NCBI GenBank assembly: GCA_002477465.1
Contig: DLPV01000003.1
Span: forward strand, 98,160 to 155,572
Length of the DNA stretch: 57,413 bases
Origin: Gammaproteobacteria bacterium UBA7449
Lineage (GTDB): Bacteria > Pseudomonadota > Gammaproteobacteria > Pseudomonadales > Pseudohongiellaceae
Reading direction: 5' to 3'
In this document: piece after piece, positions 1 through 8,409 of the stretch
Layout of the letters: each line of letters opens with the position of its first letter
Position numbering within the stretch: the stretch's first letter is position 1
Made by a program: the position numbers and the translations under genes
The notes under the pieces: model-generated
What the model saw: only the letters and a program-made list of their open reading frames with translations
What the model was told of the DNA's origin: nothing
The model's database searches: none

Positions 1-132
1 CAATTCGTAATGACTGTATATCAATAGCTAACTGAGGAAAACACTTTGCCACAGAAATTTCCGCCAGTGTGTCAGTTCTGAAATATTGAGCAGTTACTAA
101 TGGTAATCTGAGAGCTAACGCGATCTGCCAAG

Positions 133-765
133 TTAGCCTAGCATGCGTTCCTGCATGCGTTGCCATCCACCGGTACTGGCCCAATATCCCAACTGCAGCA
201 GCATACCAAGGGCAAGAAAAATCGGGATGGTGCCCCAGTCCCGACCACCAACGCGAAAATAGAATACCGCGTTATAGTTGCGATCTTCTGTGGGATGATC
301 GGCGGTAACTACACCAATATAGGTGCCCTTTTCCAGAAACTCATAGCTGGTGCGATAGAACCCGCCTTCTTCCATGCGAGCCGCCTCATAGAACACGGTG
401 GCGGCCTCCAAATCATCGATAGCTTCGATGTCCTCCCAGGAGGCGAAGCGTCCTACGTCATTCACGTCTCGCACAATCCGGAAATCGAGCACCATCTCCG
501 TAAGCAGATCGTGCAGGTATTCCATAACAAAGACAGAACGGGTCACATTGGGAATGTCTTCACAGTATTCTGTGCTCTCGCTGGTTTCTGGCTGAAACAC
601 AGTGAAATGCGCCTGCATGAAATCGATGTTGATGACACAGAGGTCATCTTCGAACGCTACGCCACCATGGCCTGCCGCCTGGGTCGAAAATAACAGCCCC
701 AACAGAAAAATAAGTGAATAGTGCCAGCGGTGACTCGATGAATTGGAAGCGAACAAATTAGGCAC
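133..765 (-). CDS. Membrane-anchored periplasmic protein of unknown function
   Basis: The 210-residue product starts at a GTG. It has an N-terminal signal segment (about residues 14-31, ending near TQAAGHGG), a periplasmic domain of about 145 residues rich in Asp/Glu, and one C-terminal transmembrane helix (about residues 180-198, PIFLALGMLLQLGYWAS) with a basic tail. Export would place the middle domain in the periplasm, anchored by the C-terminal helix. The mature N-terminus begins with a His-Gly-Gly stretch and contains two cysteines (near residues 42 and 68) that could pair or bind metal. I recognise no catalytic motif and assign no function. It is transcribed in the same direction as the neighbouring short-chain dehydrogenase, but a gap of about 105 bp gives no strong operon signal. 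Confidence 0.7.
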   Translation of the reverse strand: MPNLFASNSSSHRWHYSLIFLLGLLFSTQAAGHGGVAFEDDLCVINIDFMQAHFTVFQPETSESTEYCEDIPNVTRSVFVMEYLHDLLTEMVLDFRIVRDVNDVGRFASWEDIEAIDDLEAATVFYEAARMEEGGFYRTSYEFLEKGTYIGVVTADHPTEDRNYNAVFYFRVGGRDWGTIPIFLALGMLLQLGYWASTGGWQRMQERMLG

Positions 766-871
766 TCTTGGCTTGTACGGGATTGAGTTAAATTCCTACG
801 CCAATAGTGAAAGCGCAGATCTACTGCTGCTTTGCAGGTTGGCTCGAGGGTGGCTTACTGGACCGAGATTT

Positions 872-1564
872 CTACCAGGGAATCAGGTTGCCGTCGTAAT
901 TAAAAAAATCACCGGCATTATCTGGGCTCAGCCCATCGATAACAGCCAGCATGCCGCTCACACTGGTTTGAACATCGATTAGGCCATTTGGCCCGCCCAT
1001 ATCGGTTCTAACCCACCCCGGGTGCACAACCGCTACACTGAAACCCTCACAGGCTAGATCCACAGACAAACTCTTTACCACTGAATTGAGAGCAGTCTTC
1101 GAGCTGCGATAAATATAACTGCCGCCGCCCTTGTTGTCGTCGATCGAACCCATCTTGGAAGTAACATAGACGAGCTTCTTTTCAGTACCCTGCCGGAGGC
1201 TGCCAATAATCAATTGCGTTAGCAGCATGGGGGCAATGGCATTCACTCTAATTACCTGTTCCCACTCGCTGCTGCCCACATTGCCGAAATTAGCATCTCT
1301 GGGGCCATAGACACCGGCATTATTAATGAACATATCGATCGGTGTGTCTTTAAGTTCGGTGGCAAAGGCGGCCATGGATTGCTCATCACTCACATCCAGA
1401 TTCTTCAGGCTCAGGTTTTCATTGTTTGCTGCCAGTGCCTGCAGCTCGGTTGCACTGCTGCTATCGCGGCAAGTGGCAATCACCGTGTCGCTGCGCCCAA
1501 GAAAATGCTTCACAAACTCCAGACCTAAACCTCGGTTGGTGCCGGTAATAAGGACAGTGGCCAT
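872..1564 (-). CDS. Short-chain dehydrogenase/reductase (SDR family)
   Basis: A 230-residue classical SDR, predicted to be a cytoplasmic NAD(P)H-dependent oxidoreductase. The N-terminus carries the Rossmann motif TGTNRGLG (TGxxxGxG). NNAG follows near residue 82, then the catalytic Ser in VYVTSKMGS and the YRSSK catalytic Tyr/Lys pair near residues 151-155. The proline/glycine loop VHPGWVRTDMGG matches the family. The short C-terminus is typical of the C-factor (CsgA)-like subgroup, whose substrates are mostly unknown. The ATG has a good GGAGGAAGTA ribosome-binding site. Substrate cannot be read from the sequence or from neighbours. Confidence 0.88.
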   Translation of the reverse strand: MATVLITGTNRGLGLEFVKHFLGRSDTVIATCRDSSSATELQALAANNENLSLKNLDVSDEQSMAAFATELKDTPIDMFINNAGVYGPRDANFGNVGSSEWEQVIRVNAIAPMLLTQLIIGSLRQGTEKKLVYVTSKMGSIDDNKGGGSYIYRSSKTALNSVVKSLSVDLACEGFSVAVVHPGWVRTDMGGPNGLIDVQTSVSGMLAVIDGLSPDNAGDFFNYDGNLIPW

Positions 1565-1793
1565 TACTTCCTCCGAATACTGAATCAGCGTATGCAGCCG
1601 TTGATTGACTGCAGGGAGGCGCTAATCTACACAGCCTATGGCACGGGGTCAAAGGCTGAATCTAGCTTTTGAAATAAGTGGTGGTGAACCTAAAGTTAGC
1701 AACTTCGCTGGTCTTTCGTCTTTTTCTTGCCCCGATAGTTTGCCAAATTAGTCGTCTACTTTTCTGCCAATCCTGCGTCTAAATAACATACAG

Positions 1794-1817
1794 GGCGGCA
1801 TTTGCTATACTGCCGCC
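1794..1817. promoter_or_regulatory. Inverted repeat over a predicted -10 element upstream of the TonB receptor
   Basis: A perfect 7-bp inverted repeat, GGCGGCA at 1794-1800 and TGCCGCC at 1811-1817, is separated by 10 nt. The spacer TTTGCTATAC contains most of a -10-like TATACT (1806-1811). This is the layout of an operator sitting on a promoter. It lies about 105 nt upstream of the receptor start codon. The rest of the 356-bp gap 1565-1920 shows no gene. The assignment as operator is inference; a simple RNA hairpin is the alternative. Confidence 0.35.
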
Positions 1818-1920
1818 AGCCTGAGAACGCCAAAGTCCGAAGCAGCGGCGCCGACGTCAAGGCGGCTCAACGTAGATTGAGCCAAGAGGCAGAAGTGAAA
1901 AACCCCTGGAGAGCCGCTAA

Positions 1921-4395
1921 ATGCCGTACCCCACAAGGCCCATCGTCAGCCTGATCGGTTTGGCTCTGACCAGCCTGTCCCAGACCGCCCTGGCCCAGCA
2001 GGATCCGCAACAGATCCTGGTCACCGGGGTGGTACCAGCAGGCTCCAGTATCGATCGCAGCAAGCTGCCTTACCCGATCCAGATCGGCTCAGCGCAGGAT
2101 CTGCATAACGTTGGCGGGGCCAGTCTGGCCGATTTTATGGGCCAGAGCTTCTCCAGTGTTTCACTCAATGACGCCCAGAACAATCCGCTACAGCGAGACC
2201 TGCAGTACCGGGGCTTTACCGCGTCGGCGCTGCTGGGGCTAGCCCAGGGGCTGGCGGTCTACCAGAACGGCGTGCGCATCAATGAGCCCCTTGGCGATGC
2301 GGTCAATTGGGACCTGTTGCCTCAATCCGCTATTAACCAGATTACCCTTAGCGGCGGTTCTAACCCACTCTACGGCCTCAATAGCCTCGGCGGCTCCCTC
2401 GTCATCGATATGAAGAACGGCTTTAACTTCCAGGGCAGTAATATTGAGATCAGCGCCGGCTCTTTCGGTCGCACCACGGCCAATATTGAAATCGGCGGCA
2501 ATGATGGACAGCTTGGCTACTACATCAATATCGAACGCTTCGACGAAGATGGCTGGCGCGATCAATCCGAATCTGCTGCGCTCAATGTTTATGGCAGCTT
2601 TGGCTGGCGCTCTGAATACTCCGCTGTAAACCTTAACTTGCAGCACGGCCGCTCTGACCTGATTGGCAACGGCGCCGCGCCAGTCGAGCTACTCGCATTG
2701 AGGCGAGAGGCAATTTTCACGGGGCCGGATATCACTGAAAACGATATGACGATGATGAGCCTGGATTTCTCGCACGAGGTATCTTCAACCATTAGCTTCA
2801 GTGGCAATCTGTTCTGGCGTAAAAACGACACAGACTCATTCAATGGCGACGGCTCCGAGTTTGCAGTCTGTGAATTCAGCGGCGGTCCGGGTTTGATCGA
2901 AGGCCTGGAAGAAGACGATGTGGAAGAACTTGGCATAGACGATGATGACTTGTGCGAGGGTCAGTTTGCCGGCGCCGATGCGCTGGAGAGTTTTCTCAAC
3001 AACCTTGCGACACAGGCTGGTGAGGATGAAGAATTCAATATCGAGAGCTTCGAGGCTGACGAATTGTCGGGCACCGGTGTGCTGTCTGACCAGGCGATTA
3101 ACAACATCAGCAACCGGGTACAGCAATCTTTTGGTGGCGATTTTCAATGGACCCTCAAAGGCAGCTTCGCGGGTTACAGCGGGCAGCTGGTGATTGGTGG
3201 TTCCTATTTTAAGGGCGAGTCAGACTTTAGCTCGGTGTTGGAGCTTGCCAACCTTGATCCAATCAGCCGCATCACAACTGGACTGGGCACGGGCACATTT
3301 GTCGATGAAGCGGCTACGCTCATCAATACCGAGACAGAAACCCTTAGCACCTACATCAGCTCGACGCTGGATTTAACGGAGGCTGTCGCGCTGACACTCT
3401 CGCTGCGCGCCAATGGCACAGATGTTTCGCTGCGAGACCAATCCGGGCTGCGACCCGAACTGAACGGAGACCACAGTTTCGATCGGATAAACCCTGCGCT
3501 GGGCGTAACCTGGCAGGCTACAGAAAACCACAACCTGTACGCCTCTTTTAGCCGCTCTACCCGCGCGCCTACGCCAATTGAGCTGGCCTGTAATGAAGGT
3601 GTGTTTGATCTTGCGGTGCAGTTTGCCGTTGAACGCGGCGATGACCCAGACGATGTAGATTTCGAATGCCGCCTGCCTAATGCCTTTCTGGCTGACCCGC
3701 CGCTGGAGGATGTGGTCTCAAGCAGCTTCGAAATAGGTGCCCGTGGATTCCTCGGCGACATCGCCTACTCAGCAGGAATCTTTCACACCACCAATCGGGA
3801 TGACATTCTGTTTCAAACCACTGGCCGCGCCACCGGACTGTTTGCCAACGTCGATGAGACCCAGCGCGTCGGTTTCGAGAGCAGGCTCAGCGGTCAACTG
3901 CCAAACGTGAATTGGACACTTGCCTACAGCTACGTGGATGCCACATTCGAAGATAACTTTAGTGCACTCAGCCCCAATCACGCCTTCGCTAATAGCGAGG
4001 GTGAAATCCTGGTCCAGAGCGGTGATCGTATCCCGGGGATTCCGCAGAATCAGGTTAAACTATTAACAAACTATCGGGTGACGGAACGTTTCGGCCTGGG
4101 ACTGGATGTGGTCAACAACAGCGACCAGCACCTGCGCGGTGATGAGTCTAATCAACTCGAACCAGTTGACGGTTATACCGTGGTCAACTTTCGCGCCCGC
4201 TACCAGGTCAGCGATCAGTTCCAGGTCTTCGCCATGGTGAACAACGTCTTCGATGAAGAATTCGAGACCTTTGGATTACTGGGTGAAGAGCCTAACGAGG
4301 TGGAAGTCTCAATAATTGAGGACCTCACGGTGCCATTGTTTCTGGGGCCTGCCCCACCTCGGGCCGGATTCCTGGGTGTGCGTTACTCTTTTTAG
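1921..4395 (+). CDS. TonB-dependent outer-membrane receptor
   Basis: An 824-residue TonB-dependent receptor that would import a scarce ligand across the outer membrane using TonB-ExbBD energy. A signal peptide ends at ALAQQ (about residue 26). A TonB-box-like QQILVTG follows. The plug domain occupies about residues 50-165 (YRGFTAS, NGVRINEPLGD and a GGSNPLYG core). The rest is a beta-barrel ending in the typical aromatic terminus RYSF. An unusual, very acidic segment at about residues 315-395, with runs such as EEDDVEELGIDDDD and two cysteines, is probably an extracellular loop. The ligand cannot be named: nothing nearby is a siderophore or cobalamin gene. No Fur box was seen upstream, but a palindrome covers the predicted -10. 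Confidence 0.9.
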   Translation: MPYPTRPIVSLIGLALTSLSQTALAQQDPQQILVTGVVPAGSSIDRSKLPYPIQIGSAQDLHNVGGASLADFMGQSFSSVSLNDAQNNPLQRDLQYRGFTASALLGLAQGLAVYQNGVRINEPLGDAVNWDLLPQSAINQITLSGGSNPLYGLNSLGGSLVIDMKNGFNFQGSNIEISAGSFGRTTANIEIGGNDGQLGYYINIERFDEDGWRDQSESAALNVYGSFGWRSEYSAVNLNLQHGRSDLIGNGAAPVELLALRREAIFTGPDITENDMTMMSLDFSHEVSSTISFSGNLFWRKNDTDSFNGDGSEFAVCEFSGGPGLIEGLEEDDVEELGIDDDDLCEGQFAGADALESFLNNLATQAGEDEEFNIESFEADELSGTGVLSDQAINNISNRVQQSFGGDFQWTLKGSFAGYSGQLVIGGSYFKGESDFSSVLELANLDPISRITTGLGTGTFVDEAATLINTETETLSTYISSTLDLTEAVALTLSLRANGTDVSLRDQSGLRPELNGDHSFDRINPALGVTWQATENHNLYASFSRSTRAPTPIELACNEGVFDLAVQFAVERGDDPDDVDFECRLPNAFLADPPLEDVVSSSFEIGARGFLGDIAYSAGIFHTTNRDDILFQTTGRATGLFANVDETQRVGFESRLSGQLPNVNWTLAYSYVDATFEDNFSALSPNHAFANSEGEILVQSGDRIPGIPQNQVKLLTNYRVTERFGLGLDVVNNSDQHLRGDESNQLEPVDGYTVVNFRARYQVSDQFQVFAMVNNVFDEEFETFGLLGEEPNEVEVSIIEDLTVPLFLGPAPPRAGFLGVRYSF

Positions 4396-4438
4396 CTGTC
4401 TGCCGCCCACTACCACAACGGCAATCTCAATCTCATTC

Positions 4439-4468
4439 ATGGCCCCCGAGCATCTGCGCAGGGGCCAT
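4439..4468 (+). terminator. Stem-loop after the TonB receptor gene
   Basis: ATGGCCCC (4439-4446) pairs perfectly with GGGGCCAT (4461-4468) around a 14-nt loop, 44 nt after the receptor stop. There is no T-run after it on the plus strand, so it is a stabilising hairpin or a weak terminator rather than a textbook intrinsic one. Confidence 0.35.
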
Positions 4469-4554
4469 CTGCCACACTGAAAAAATACTGTATAGCCATC
4501 CATGGGTTCGTCAAACCATATCAAGTTGCGTTTGGCTCTACTAGAGTTAAGCTC

Positions 4555-4650
4555 ATGGAAAACCCAATACAACAAACAAGGTTTACACGAAGCATTTCCA
4601 AGATGATTATCATGATACTCGCGCTTGGTGTTTACATCGCCGTTCACTAG
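4555..4650 (+). CDS. Possible 31-residue membrane peptide
   Basis: A short ORF encodes 31 residues: a polar, basic start (MENPIQQTRFTRSISK) followed by one hydrophobic stretch (MIIMILALGVYIAV) and a terminal His. A GAG-containing ribosome-binding-site-like element lies about 8 nt upstream. The pattern of positive N-terminus then one transmembrane helix is that of small membrane proteins, but an ORF this short can occur by chance. The stretch GATGATTATCATGATA inside it is also palindromic. The rest of the 573-bp gap 4396-4968 shows nothing else I can support. Confidence 0.22.
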   Translation: MENPIQQTRFTRSISKMIIMILALGVYIAVH

Positions 4651-4968
4651 CAAGCCTCCGCCTCTGTTTGGGTTCCTTAAAGCACGGAATGGCAACGATG
4701 GATCAACCCCTTAATTGCGGCCCTCGGCTATGGGTGATAAATCGCATTGCACGGTGCAGCATTATTCTTTCTTGAACCCTTGAGTTATTTTTAAGCCTGC
4801 GCGTCTGGCTGAGGACGAATCTCCTGATGCGCCTAAGATCTATCGGCGACCGACGGTGACTAGCGTCTGAATCATCTATTCTCCCTCTGCAATTCCCCTG
4901 CAAAACACTTGAAAACTGGCGGTTTCGAGAGCAACATCTGATCAAAGCACCAACCAGAGCAGCTCAAT

Positions 4969-5367
4969 ATGAAACTATTTCATTTTCCGGAAAACCCTAC
5001 GGGCATTTATGTCGCCGCAGGCGCTATGCTGCTTGCTAGTGTATTGACGATTGTAGATTTAGGGCTTTCGTCGGGTGTCGTTTCCTTTGTTTTAATCACT
5101 GCGGTGTTAGGTGTGGGGCTGGCTATTGGCATCTTGTATCGAAGTTTTGCCGTGTGGATCATGGCCACCGTATTAGCGAGCATCAATGCTGTAGTCCATG
5201 CCTTCCAATTGATCTTCCTGATGATGGCTGTCAGCTCTGCCGGTGAGTACCTTTTGTTCGCAGTCACCCACGCCGTGCCTCTGGGACTTTATACTTTTGT
5301 AGTGTTCTATTTGAATTCCAATGAGATCAGGGACCTGTTTGGGCTGGTTCCTCTTAACGAAGACTAG
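4969..5367 (+). CDS. Small integral membrane protein, four predicted helices
   Basis: A 132-residue hydrophobic protein with about four transmembrane segments (about residues 12-33, 37-58, 62-90 and 94-117) and a short polar C-terminus (SNEIRDLFGLVPLNED). It would sit in the inner membrane. No catalytic or transport motif is visible and I do not recognise the family. It stands alone: 162 bp separate its stop from the predicted start of the next gene on the same strand. Codon use looks like that of its neighbours. Confidence 0.65.
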   Translation: MKLFHFPENPTGIYVAAGAMLLASVLTIVDLGLSSGVVSFVLITAVLGVGLAIGILYRSFAVWIMATVLASINAVVHAFQLIFLMMAVSSAGEYLLFAVTHAVPLGLYTFVVFYLNSNEIRDLFGLVPLNED

Positions 5368-5529
5368 AAGACTAATAGCTAAGTAGAAAAATCTGAAATA
5401 TTGGCCTGTGTACCATCGTATTCAGAGTCACGACAGCCCGCCCTTCTCTAGATATTATAAGAAACAAGAGGTCGAAAATTGCAGTCACCCCAAACAAAGC
5501 AATCCTCAATTTTCCCTACACATGAACCA

Positions 5530-7062
5530 ATGAGGAAACTCCTGACGCTTCTAGTTTCTGTGCTCGTCCTCGCCGGGTGCGGCAGTCCTGGTTCCGATGA
5601 GCAGACTCCTGCTTCCACCCTGATAGTTAATGCAATGATCATCGACGGCAGCGGCAGCCCAGCTTATAGCGCGGCGCTGCGAGTCGAGGGTGATGGGATT
5701 GCCGAGATCGGTGAGCTTGAAGCACGGTCCGGCGAAACTGTCATCGATGCTACTGGCTTGGTATTAGCACCCGGCTTTATCGATACCCACAGCCACCACG
5801 ATAGAGGCCTGGAAGAGAATAAAGATGCCTTGCCCATGCTTACCCAGGGCATTACCACTACAATTTTCGGCCAGGACGGCGGGCACGCTTTTCCTATCGC
5901 TGAGTTCTATGACGCCTACGAGCAGGCTCCTGCTGCGGTTAACGTTGGATCTTATGTTGGCCATAACACGATCCGCGAAATCGTCATGGCGGCGCGCAGT
6001 GAAGAGCCTGCAACAGACGACGAGATTGAAACCATGGCTAATCTGCTCGCGGAAGAGCTGAACAGCGGTGCGCTGGGTTTCTCCAGTGGCCTTGAGTATG
6101 TGCCGGGAAAGTTCTCCGACGGCAGCGAAATCGTGCGGCTCGCGCAGCAGGCTGCGACTTTGGGTGCGCGCTACGCCTCTCACCTGCGTTCAGAAGACCG
6201 TTTCGTGTTTGAGGCCATTGAGGAAATTATCCAGATCGGCAGATTAACAGGCATGCCAGTGCACTATTCACACATGAAACTGGCTGCGCGGCAGGTGTGG
6301 GGTGAGGCGCCAAGGGTGCTGGACATCCTCAACGCAGCACGCGCTGAGGGCATCGATATTACGGGGGATATCTACCCCTACGAATACTGGCAGTCGACTA
6401 TTACCGTGCTGCTTCCGAATCGTGATCCAAGTGACATAGACGAGATTAACTTCGTGCTGGAAAGCATTGCACCCGCAGATGGCATCATCTTTACTAACTT
6501 CATGCCTGACCCAAGCTATGTGGGCTTGTCTATTGCCGATATCGCTGAGCTGCGCGGCAGTTCAGAGGCACAGACCCTTTCCGACGTGATCGCGGAATCC
6601 ATGGCGTGGAGTGAAGCCAATGATGGTCAAGCCTCCGAATCCATCATGGGGCGCTCCATGCATGAGGATGATATCGAGCAGCTGCTGCAGTGGGAGTTCG
6701 CCAACATCTGCTCCGACGGCGGCTATAGCGGCCACCCCCGTGGCTATGGTGCATTTCCCAGAGTGCTGGCGAGATACGTCAGGGACAGAAACACGCTGGC
6801 GTTGGAAACAGCCATCGCCATGATGAGCAGTCGCGCGGCGAGCACCCTGGGACTGACGGATCGTGGCCTGCTGCAAGAGGGGATGAAAGCCGACCTGGTA
6901 CTGTTTGATCCAGCCACTATTAAAGACCATGCGACTGTGGAGAACTCGCAGCAAATCTCCACCGGGATTCAGTCGGTGTGGGTTAACGGCAAGTTGGTTT
7001 TAGAAAATGGAAGGGGCACTGGTGCCCGGCCAGGGCAGGCACTGAAACGGCCCGCACTTTAG
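5530..7062 (+). CDS. N-acyl-D-amino-acid deacylase (D-aminoacylase) family lipoprotein
   Basis: An amidohydrolase-superfamily enzyme predicted to remove acyl groups from N-acyl-D-amino acids. I chose the ATG at 5530 over the upstream TTG at 5479 because it gives a clean lipoprotein signal, MRKLLTLLVSVLVLAGC, with lipobox LAGC. The mature protein would be a lipid-anchored periplasmic enzyme of about 490 residues. Metal-site motifs are visible: DTHSHHD, then SHLRSE, HYSHMK, DIYPY and CSDGGYSGHPRGYG. The C-terminal KADLVLFDPATIKD and VWVNGKLVLENG belong to the small beta-sandwich domain of D-aminoacylases. The aminotransferase downstream fits a role in using amino-acid-derived nutrients. A D-aminoacylase-like dipeptidase or dihydropyrimidinase-like activity cannot be excluded. 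Confidence 0.87.
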   Translation: MRKLLTLLVSVLVLAGCGSPGSDEQTPASTLIVNAMIIDGSGSPAYSAALRVEGDGIAEIGELEARSGETVIDATGLVLAPGFIDTHSHHDRGLEENKDALPMLTQGITTTIFGQDGGHAFPIAEFYDAYEQAPAAVNVGSYVGHNTIREIVMAARSEEPATDDEIETMANLLAEELNSGALGFSSGLEYVPGKFSDGSEIVRLAQQAATLGARYASHLRSEDRFVFEAIEEIIQIGRLTGMPVHYSHMKLAARQVWGEAPRVLDILNAARAEGIDITGDIYPYEYWQSTITVLLPNRDPSDIDEINFVLESIAPADGIIFTNFMPDPSYVGLSIADIAELRGSSEAQTLSDVIAESMAWSEANDGQASESIMGRSMHEDDIEQLLQWEFANICSDGGYSGHPRGYGAFPRVLARYVRDRNTLALETAIAMMSSRAASTLGLTDRGLLQEGMKADLVLFDPATIKDHATVENSQQISTGIQSVWVNGKLVLENGRGTGARPGQALKRPAL

Positions 7063-7078
7063 AATACAAGGAACACCC

Positions 7079-7192
7079 TTGAAGAAATTCGAATTGAATG
7101 AATACGCGCAGCTCGCCGAGATCACTGCCGCGATCTGCGTCGTCATCTCCCTGATGTGGGTAGGTTTCGAACTTCGTTCTCCATCTAGCTAA
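7079..7192 (+). CDS. 37-residue membrane peptide
   Basis: A TTG-initiated ORF with a strong ribosome-binding site (AAGGAA, 7068-7073, 5 nt spacing) begins 16 bp after the deacylase stop. It encodes a polar N-terminus (KKFELNEYAQLAEI), one hydrophobic helix (TAAICVVISLMWVGFEL) and a short tail, RSPSS. The pattern resembles the first transmembrane segment of a widespread family of roughly 150-200-residue hypothetical proteins (AEI-x-A/G-x-I-x-V-x-ISL-x-YVG). Here the ORF stops right after that segment and nothing further is encoded before the next gene. It may be a true micropeptide cotranscribed with the deacylase or the 5' remnant of a lost gene. Confidence 0.4.
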   Translation: MKKFELNEYAQLAEITAAICVVISLMWVGFELRSPSS

Positions 7193-7224
7193 ACCTGTAG
7201 ACTCATATTGAAGTAATTATTCCT

Positions 7225-8364
7225 ATGTCTGGATCTCTATTCCAACCTTTCGCTATTGAACAGTACATGTCTGAAAACGAACATGCCGTTAAATATCATT
7301 TTGCAGAAAGTGGTGTGCACCCGCTCACTTATTCTGAGCTGTTTGAGCTGGCTAGCATAGATACCGACTCACTGTTCGCAACTCTAGTGGATTATCCGCA
7401 GGTAAATGGCATCCAGAGCCTGCGTGAAAAAATCGCGACAATGTACGAAGGGACAACAGCCGAGAACATTCTTGTCACGATCGGTGCCAGCGAAGCCAAT
7501 ACACTGGTGGCGGCTGCGATGTTAAATCCGGGCGACAACATGGTTCGCTTTCGCCCTACCTACGAGCAGCTTAGCGGCAATGCAAGCAACTTGGGATTTG
7601 AGGTCCGTAGCGTAGACATGATCGAGTCCAATGATTGGGCACTGGACACTGACGCATTAAAACAAGCCGTGGACTACAGATCTGGCATCATCCATGTCGT
7701 TAATCCGAACAATCCGACCGGGCGCATCCTGTCCCAATCTGATCGTGACGCGGTAATCGCAGCCGCGGCCAATTGTGGTGCATGGATCGTGGCAGATGAA
7801 GTGTATGCCGGAACAGAGCGGGACAGTGACGAGCCCACGGCTTCTTTCTGGGGTGACTATGACAGGGTTATTGCCATTAACTCAATGAGCAAGGCCTATG
7901 GTCTGCCGGGTCTGCGCCTGGGCTGGCTGGTAGCGCCTGTGCCTGTGATTGAAGACTGCTGGCGCCGTCATGAATACGCCACTATTGCGGCCACCATGTT
8001 TTCCATGAAGCTGGCCGATGCGGCGTTGGAAGAACGTGCGCGGGAAAAGCTTCGAGCCAGGGCGCAACTATTGATCCGCCGAGGATTCGAAACCTTTACC
8101 GCCGCACTGGACGAACATCCAGGCGTCTTTTCTGTAGTTCCACCCCAGGCTTCAGCCATGTCGTTCGTCAAATTTGACCTGCCGGTCAAGTCTGATGAAT
8201 TTGCGAGAAGGCTGCTAAAGGAAGAGGATGTGCTGGTAATACCCGGCAGCAGGTTTGGGGTTGAGGATCACTTTCGATTCAGCTCGGCATTGCTTGAAGA
8301 CCACCTTAAAGCTGGCTTGAGCCGCTTTAATAGTCTGGTGGAGAGAATTTTAGCGGGTCAGTGA
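7225..8364 (+). CDS. Class I/II PLP-dependent aminotransferase
   Basis: A 379-residue fold-type I aminotransferase, predicted to be cytoplasmic. Family landmarks appear in order: the substrate/PLP region TIGASEANT, the conserved VNPNNPTGRIL motif near residue 160, DEVYAG (Asp contacting the PLP ring nitrogen), and SMSKAYGLPGLRLGW holding the Schiff-base lysine, with the later FRFSSALL segment. The beginning (FQPFAIEQYM) resembles the subgroup that includes capreomycidine-synthase-like enzymes, but no biosynthetic cluster is present, so a general amino-acid aminotransferase is more likely. It follows the D-aminoacylase gene on the same strand, consistent with joint amino-acid catabolism. Confidence 0.87.
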   Translation: MSGSLFQPFAIEQYMSENEHAVKYHFAESGVHPLTYSELFELASIDTDSLFATLVDYPQVNGIQSLREKIATMYEGTTAENILVTIGASEANTLVAAAMLNPGDNMVRFRPTYEQLSGNASNLGFEVRSVDMIESNDWALDTDALKQAVDYRSGIIHVVNPNNPTGRILSQSDRDAVIAAAANCGAWIVADEVYAGTERDSDEPTASFWGDYDRVIAINSMSKAYGLPGLRLGWLVAPVPVIEDCWRRHEYATIAATMFSMKLADAALEERAREKLRARAQLLIRRGFETFTAALDEHPGVFSVVPPQASAMSFVKFDLPVKSDEFARRLLKEEDVLVIPGSRFGVEDHFRFSSALLEDHLKAGLSRFNSLVERILAGQ

Positions 8365-8396
8365 TTGGGCTCTGTAATGATAATCACAGAGCCCAA
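8365..8396. terminator. Perfect 11-bp stem-loop between convergent genes
   Basis: TTGGGCTCTGT (8365-8375) pairs perfectly with ACAGAGCCCAA (8386-8396) around a 10-nt loop, starting directly after the aminotransferase stop and ending 13 bp before the stop of the convergent propeller gene. No T-run follows on either strand. It probably protects 3' ends or ends transcription weakly in both directions. The loop itself reads AATGATAATC. Confidence 0.5.
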
Positions 8397-8409
8397 CACT
8401 GGAATGCAA

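Noticed and set aside
15..30. LexA-like CTGTATATCAATAG near the left edge
   Set aside because: Only the CTGT half matches; the ACAG half is absent, unlike the complete boxes at 47250 and 57370.
1800..1920. Riboswitch in the TonB receptor leader (a CTGAGA-like stretch suggested TPP)
   Set aside because: The other conserved blocks of TPP or cobalamin riboswitches are missing.
4485..4500. Second LexA-like half site CTGTATAG in the gap after the TonB receptor
   Set aside because: No ACAG half at the required spacing.
4596..4620. GATGATTATCATGATA as a Fur box upstream of the gene at 4969
   Set aside because: Only the short core is palindromic and the match to the 19-bp consensus is poor compared with the site at 23993-24015; it is also about 350 bp from the nearest start codon.
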